Part shown: positions 5,339 to 6,464 of the stretch, piece after piece
Layout: each line of letters starts with the position of its first letter
Position numbering within the stretch: the stretch's first letter is position 1
Assembly (NCBI GenBank): GCA_027061865.1
Contig: JAMOVZ010000313.1
Coordinates: 1-6,464, forward strand
Direction: 5' to 3'
DNA: 6,464 bases
Source: Desulfobacterales bacterium
GTDB lineage: Bacteria; Desulfobacterota; DSM-4660; Desulfatiglandales; Desulfatiglandaceae
Notes under the pieces: model-generated
Databases searched by the model: none
Seen by the model: only the letters and a program-made list of their open reading frames with translations
Told to the model about the DNA's origin: nothing
Translations under genes and position numbers: made by a program

Positions 5339-5360
5339 CTGCTCTGGCATCCCCTTTTTT
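5339..5360 (+). terminator. Possible terminator formed by P1 of RNase P RNA plus T-run
   Basis: The 3' strand of P1 (5339-5354) runs directly into six T residues (5355-5360). With AAA at 4813-4815, P1 could extend by three A-T pairs. The pairing partner is about 510 nt upstream, so this would be a long-range terminator stem, and no separate local terminator hairpin is visible. A processed 3' end is the alternative. Confidence 0.45.
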
Positions 5361-5389
5361 GAATATTCCCTACAAGATAGTCTGGGCGC

Positions 5390-5394
5390 AGGAG
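5390..5394 (+). promoter_or_regulatory. Ribosome binding site that selects the GTG start at 5400
   Basis: AGGAG ends 5 nt before GTG at 5400. The alternative in-frame starts, TTG 5307 and ATG 5334, fall inside the 3' end of the RNase P RNA and have no such site. Confidence 0.65.
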
Positions 5395-5399
5395 AAGGC

Positions 5400-6062
5400 G
5401 TGGATCAGGTTGGCGATCCTGAAAAAATTTTGGTGATTGGCGCCGGGAAATTCGGCTCCAAAGCTGCCCGTGCCCTCTCTAGCAAAGGAGGGTTTAGGGT
5501 CTGGGTGGTGGATCAAGACCCTGACAGATTAGGGCCCATGCAGGATAGCTGCGATCAGGCGGTGGTGGGAGATGGCGTCCAATTCCTGGCAGACCACGGC
5601 GGGCTTTTCAGCCAAAAAGTAATAATAGTACCTGCCTTGCCTATTCATTTGGCCTATAAGTGGTTCCTGAAGACATATTCGGGGCCGGGGATAATAAGGG
5701 GAGTGAATATTCCTGACAGGCTCCTCCCCCATGTGGCATTTCGAATGAGGGGTGAAGATGGCACGGTCTATCTGAGTCATGCGGATTTTCTTTGTCCTGA
5801 GGACTGCCCTGAGCCTCCTGAGTGCACCGTGACAGGGGAGAGGCGAATACCTCTTTACAAAATATTGGAAGGCGTAAAAGCAGAAGGCTACGGTGTTTCA
5901 GTAATCCGGAGCAGGCAACTTGCCCCTGGTGTGGGGGGATATCCTATCGGGGAGCTGGCCTCTTTCAAACGCAAGGTCACGGAAGGGTCACAAAAAAAAT
6001 GGCTAATAGCCACCTCCTGCAGGTGTCATGGGGCCATTTCTGCCTTCGAGATCTTGGATTAG
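5400..6062 (+). CDS. TrkA-N-like Rossmann-fold protein with Cys-rich C-terminal half, function unknown
   Basis: The 220-residue form (GTG start) opens with a nucleotide-binding fold: a hydrophobic strand, then GAGKFG (residues 14-19, the GxGxxG loop), and an acidic residue at the end of the second strand (WVVDQD, D38), which would favour NAD(H). This resembles the TrkA-N/RCK nucleotide domain, but no second TrkA-C domain or membrane segment is visible, so a role in potassium uptake is not supported. The second half has distinctive motifs: DGTVYLSHADFLCPEDCPEPPEC (C132, C136, C142), RSRQLAPGVGGYP (170-182) and, near the end, SCRCHG (C207, C209, H210). Five Cys and one His in two clusters suggest a metal or redox site; that is inference. 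From memory, similar proteins occur in deltaproteobacteria as uncharacterised 'TrkA' proteins. It starts 39 nt after the RNase P T-run, with no clear promoter of its own. Confidence 0.85.
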   Translation: MDQVGDPEKILVIGAGKFGSKAARALSSKGGFRVWVVDQDPDRLGPMQDSCDQAVVGDGVQFLADHGGLFSQKVIIVPALPIHLAYKWFLKTYSGPGIIRGVNIPDRLLPHVAFRMRGEDGTVYLSHADFLCPEDCPEPPECTVTGERRIPLYKILEGVKAEGYGVSVIRSRQLAPGVGGYPIGELASFKRKVTEGSQKKWLIATSCRCHGAISAFEILD

Positions 6063-6298
6063 GAGTGAAGTGATTATGGTCTTGAGTTATGTTTTAATGC
6101 TTGATTTCCAAATGCGAGGTTAAGGATTCTAGTTTGATGAGATTCAGAGCCTCTTTTACTAATTGCAAAGATATTGGCGTGGGATGGATAATGTTGACTA
6201 ACCGGGTTTAATCCTTATCTTAGGGGGCGTGGACCTGGAGAGAGGGTGGCGGCAATGATTGTGTCGAATGGGCCAGAGAAAACTAGGGGAAAAAGAGA
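6063..6298 (+). other. Intergenic stretch without a supported gene
   Basis: These 236 nt contain only very short reading frames (15 codons from 6076, 18 from 6255) with no recognisable product. No strong terminator follows the upstream gene. A possible promoter is listed separately at 6194-6221. Nothing else in this stretch can be supported. Confidence 0.6.
6194..6221 (+). promoter_or_regulatory. Possible promoter for the yggT-like gene
   Basis: TTGACT (6194-6199, five of six to the -35 consensus) and TATCTT (6216-6221, four of six to the -10) are separated by 16 nt. Transcription would begin near 6228, giving a leader of about 70 nt before the ATG at 6299. Confidence 0.4.
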
Positions 6299-6464
6299 AT
6301 GTTTGTATTAGGTAATCTTTTGGGTGCCGTGGCCAAGGTTTTGGATATTGCCTTGACTTTATACATGTGGATTATCATAGCGCGCGCAGTAATTTCTTGG
6401 GTTAACCCAGATCCCTTCAATCCCATTGTCAGGTTCCTAAATTCAGTCACCGAGCCTGTGCTTT
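6299..6464 (+). CDS. YggT-family membrane protein, 5' part (continues past the window)
   Basis: Fifty-five codons are visible. The N-terminus is hydrophobic (about residues 15-34, LDIALTLYMWIIIARAVISW), forming one membrane segment. Then comes the family's hallmark stretch WVNPDPFNPIVRFLNSVTEPVL, in which S-W-x-N-P-D and the T-E-P before the next hydrophobic segment are typical of YggT repeats. YggT proteins are small inner-membrane proteins of poorly defined role, linked in some bacteria to cell-envelope or division genes and in E. coli to osmotic tolerance. The start is supported by AGGGGA (6285-6290), 8 nt before the ATG. The remaining sequence lies outside the window, so the number of repeats cannot be judged. 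Confidence 0.88.
   Translation, partial: MFVLGNLLGAVAKVLDIALTLYMWIIIARAVISWVNPDPFNPIVRFLNSVTEPVL

Larger units (their letters stand above)
4816..5354 (+). ncRNA. rnpB: RNase P RNA, bacterial type A
   Basis: This is the catalytic RNA of RNase P, which cuts 5' leaders from pre-tRNAs. P1 is 16 bp (4816-4831/5339-5354). P2 is GATGGCC/GGCCATC (4836-4842/5233-5239). The conserved P4 strands are GAGGAAAGTCCGGGCTCC (4950-4967) and ACAGAACCCGGCTTAT (5320-5335). P9 is TCCCG/CGGGA with a GCGA loop (4996-5009). P12 is at 5044-5058. The conserved AGGGTGAAAGGGTG and GGTAAGAGC stretches lie near 5068-5092. P14 (5101-5118, GTGA loop) and P18 (5203-5222, GTAA loop) carry GNRA tetraloops. GGGAAC/GTTCCC (5155-5160/5182-5187) belongs to the P15/P16 region characteristic of type A. 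GGT at 5189-5191 in L15, which pairs with tRNA CCA, is intact. At about 539 nt it is longer than the usual 350-400, because P3 (4844-4950) and P19 (5241-5318) are enlarged. The ends are inferred from P1 and not mapped. Confidence 0.97.

Noticed and set aside
5307..5399. TTG 5307 or ATG 5334 as the start of the TrkA-N-like protein
   Set aside because: Both lie within conserved RNase P RNA sequence (P19 3' arm, P4, P1). The extra 31 residues do not look like the start of a Rossmann fold, and GTG 5400 has an AGGAG at 5-nt spacing.
5822..6073. 83-codon open frame overlapping the TrkA-N-like gene on the same strand
   Set aside because: It is in another frame of a well-supported gene and its product has no family resemblance or upstream ribosome binding site of note.
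6076..6123. 15-codon frame after AGGAG at 6061-6065
   Set aside because: The AGGAG overlaps the preceding stop codon and the peptide (MVLSYVLMLDFQMRG) has no recognisable identity. A short leader peptide cannot be excluded but there is no positive evidence.
6255..6311. 18-codon frame overlapping the yggT start
   Set aside because: It is too short, has no recognisable product and overlaps a better-supported gene.
6398..6409. 12-bp palindrome TGGGTTAACCCA in the yggT-like gene
   Set aside because: It lies in codons for the family-conserved W-V-N-P segment. Protein constraint plus chance is enough to explain it.
1..6464. Search for CRISPR arrays, insertion sequences, toxin-antitoxin pairs or other mobile modules
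   Set aside because: No regularly spaced repeats, transposase motifs or phage genes are visible. The only repeat family is the 13-mer inside rnpB.

Overview
The window looks like a chromosomal housekeeping segment of a moderately GC-rich Gram-negative bacterium, most likely a deltaproteobacterium (Desulfobacterota or a relative). That assignment rests on gene content and order (dnaG-rpoD, a CAU tRNA, Nif3 and a zinc-ribbon protein, a type A RNase P RNA, a TrkA-N-like protein, YggT) and on protein style. It is an inference, not a database result. All genes are on the + strand. I see no insertion sequence, phage gene or CRISPR array.

Layout. Positions 1-1121 are the 3' part of dnaG (primase: TOPRIM core and helicase-binding C-terminus). 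rpoD follows after a 26-nt gap (1148-2911), giving the classic replication/transcription pair. A tRNA with anticodon CAT (2978-3053) comes next. Its acceptor stem has the C4-G69 and C5-G68 pairs that mark tRNA-Ile2, and a 10-bp leader/trailer inverted repeat encloses it. A strong hairpin (3116-3154) closes that unit. A Nif3/YbgI-type dinuclear-metal protein (3181-3984) and a coiled-coil plus C4 zinc-ribbon protein (4012-4758, TTG start) then form a two-gene unit. The RNase P RNA gene rnpB (about 4816-5354) follows. After it come a Rossmann-fold TrkA-N-like protein with an unusual Cys-rich C-terminal half (5400-6062), a 236-nt gene-poor gap with one possible promoter, and the start of a YggT membrane protein (6299 to the window edge).

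How the parts relate. Primase, sigma-70, tRNA and RNase P RNA are core information-processing genes. RNase P would mature the tRNA just upstream: the tRNA encodes CCA and the RNA keeps the GGT that pairs with it. The Nif3 and zinc-ribbon genes are likely co-transcribed. The two least understood proteins are the zinc-ribbon protein and the TrkA-N-like protein.

Most unusual observation. Two peripheral helices of the RNase P RNA, P3 and P19, are both enlarged. Their basal 13 bp are identical on both strands, so four copies of one 13-nt sequence (two in each orientation) lie within about 475 nt of a single RNA gene. This suggests a duplicated or inserted palindromic element, or sequence exchange between the helices. 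The second most interesting item is the conserved-looking Cys/His cluster on the TrkA-N-like protein.
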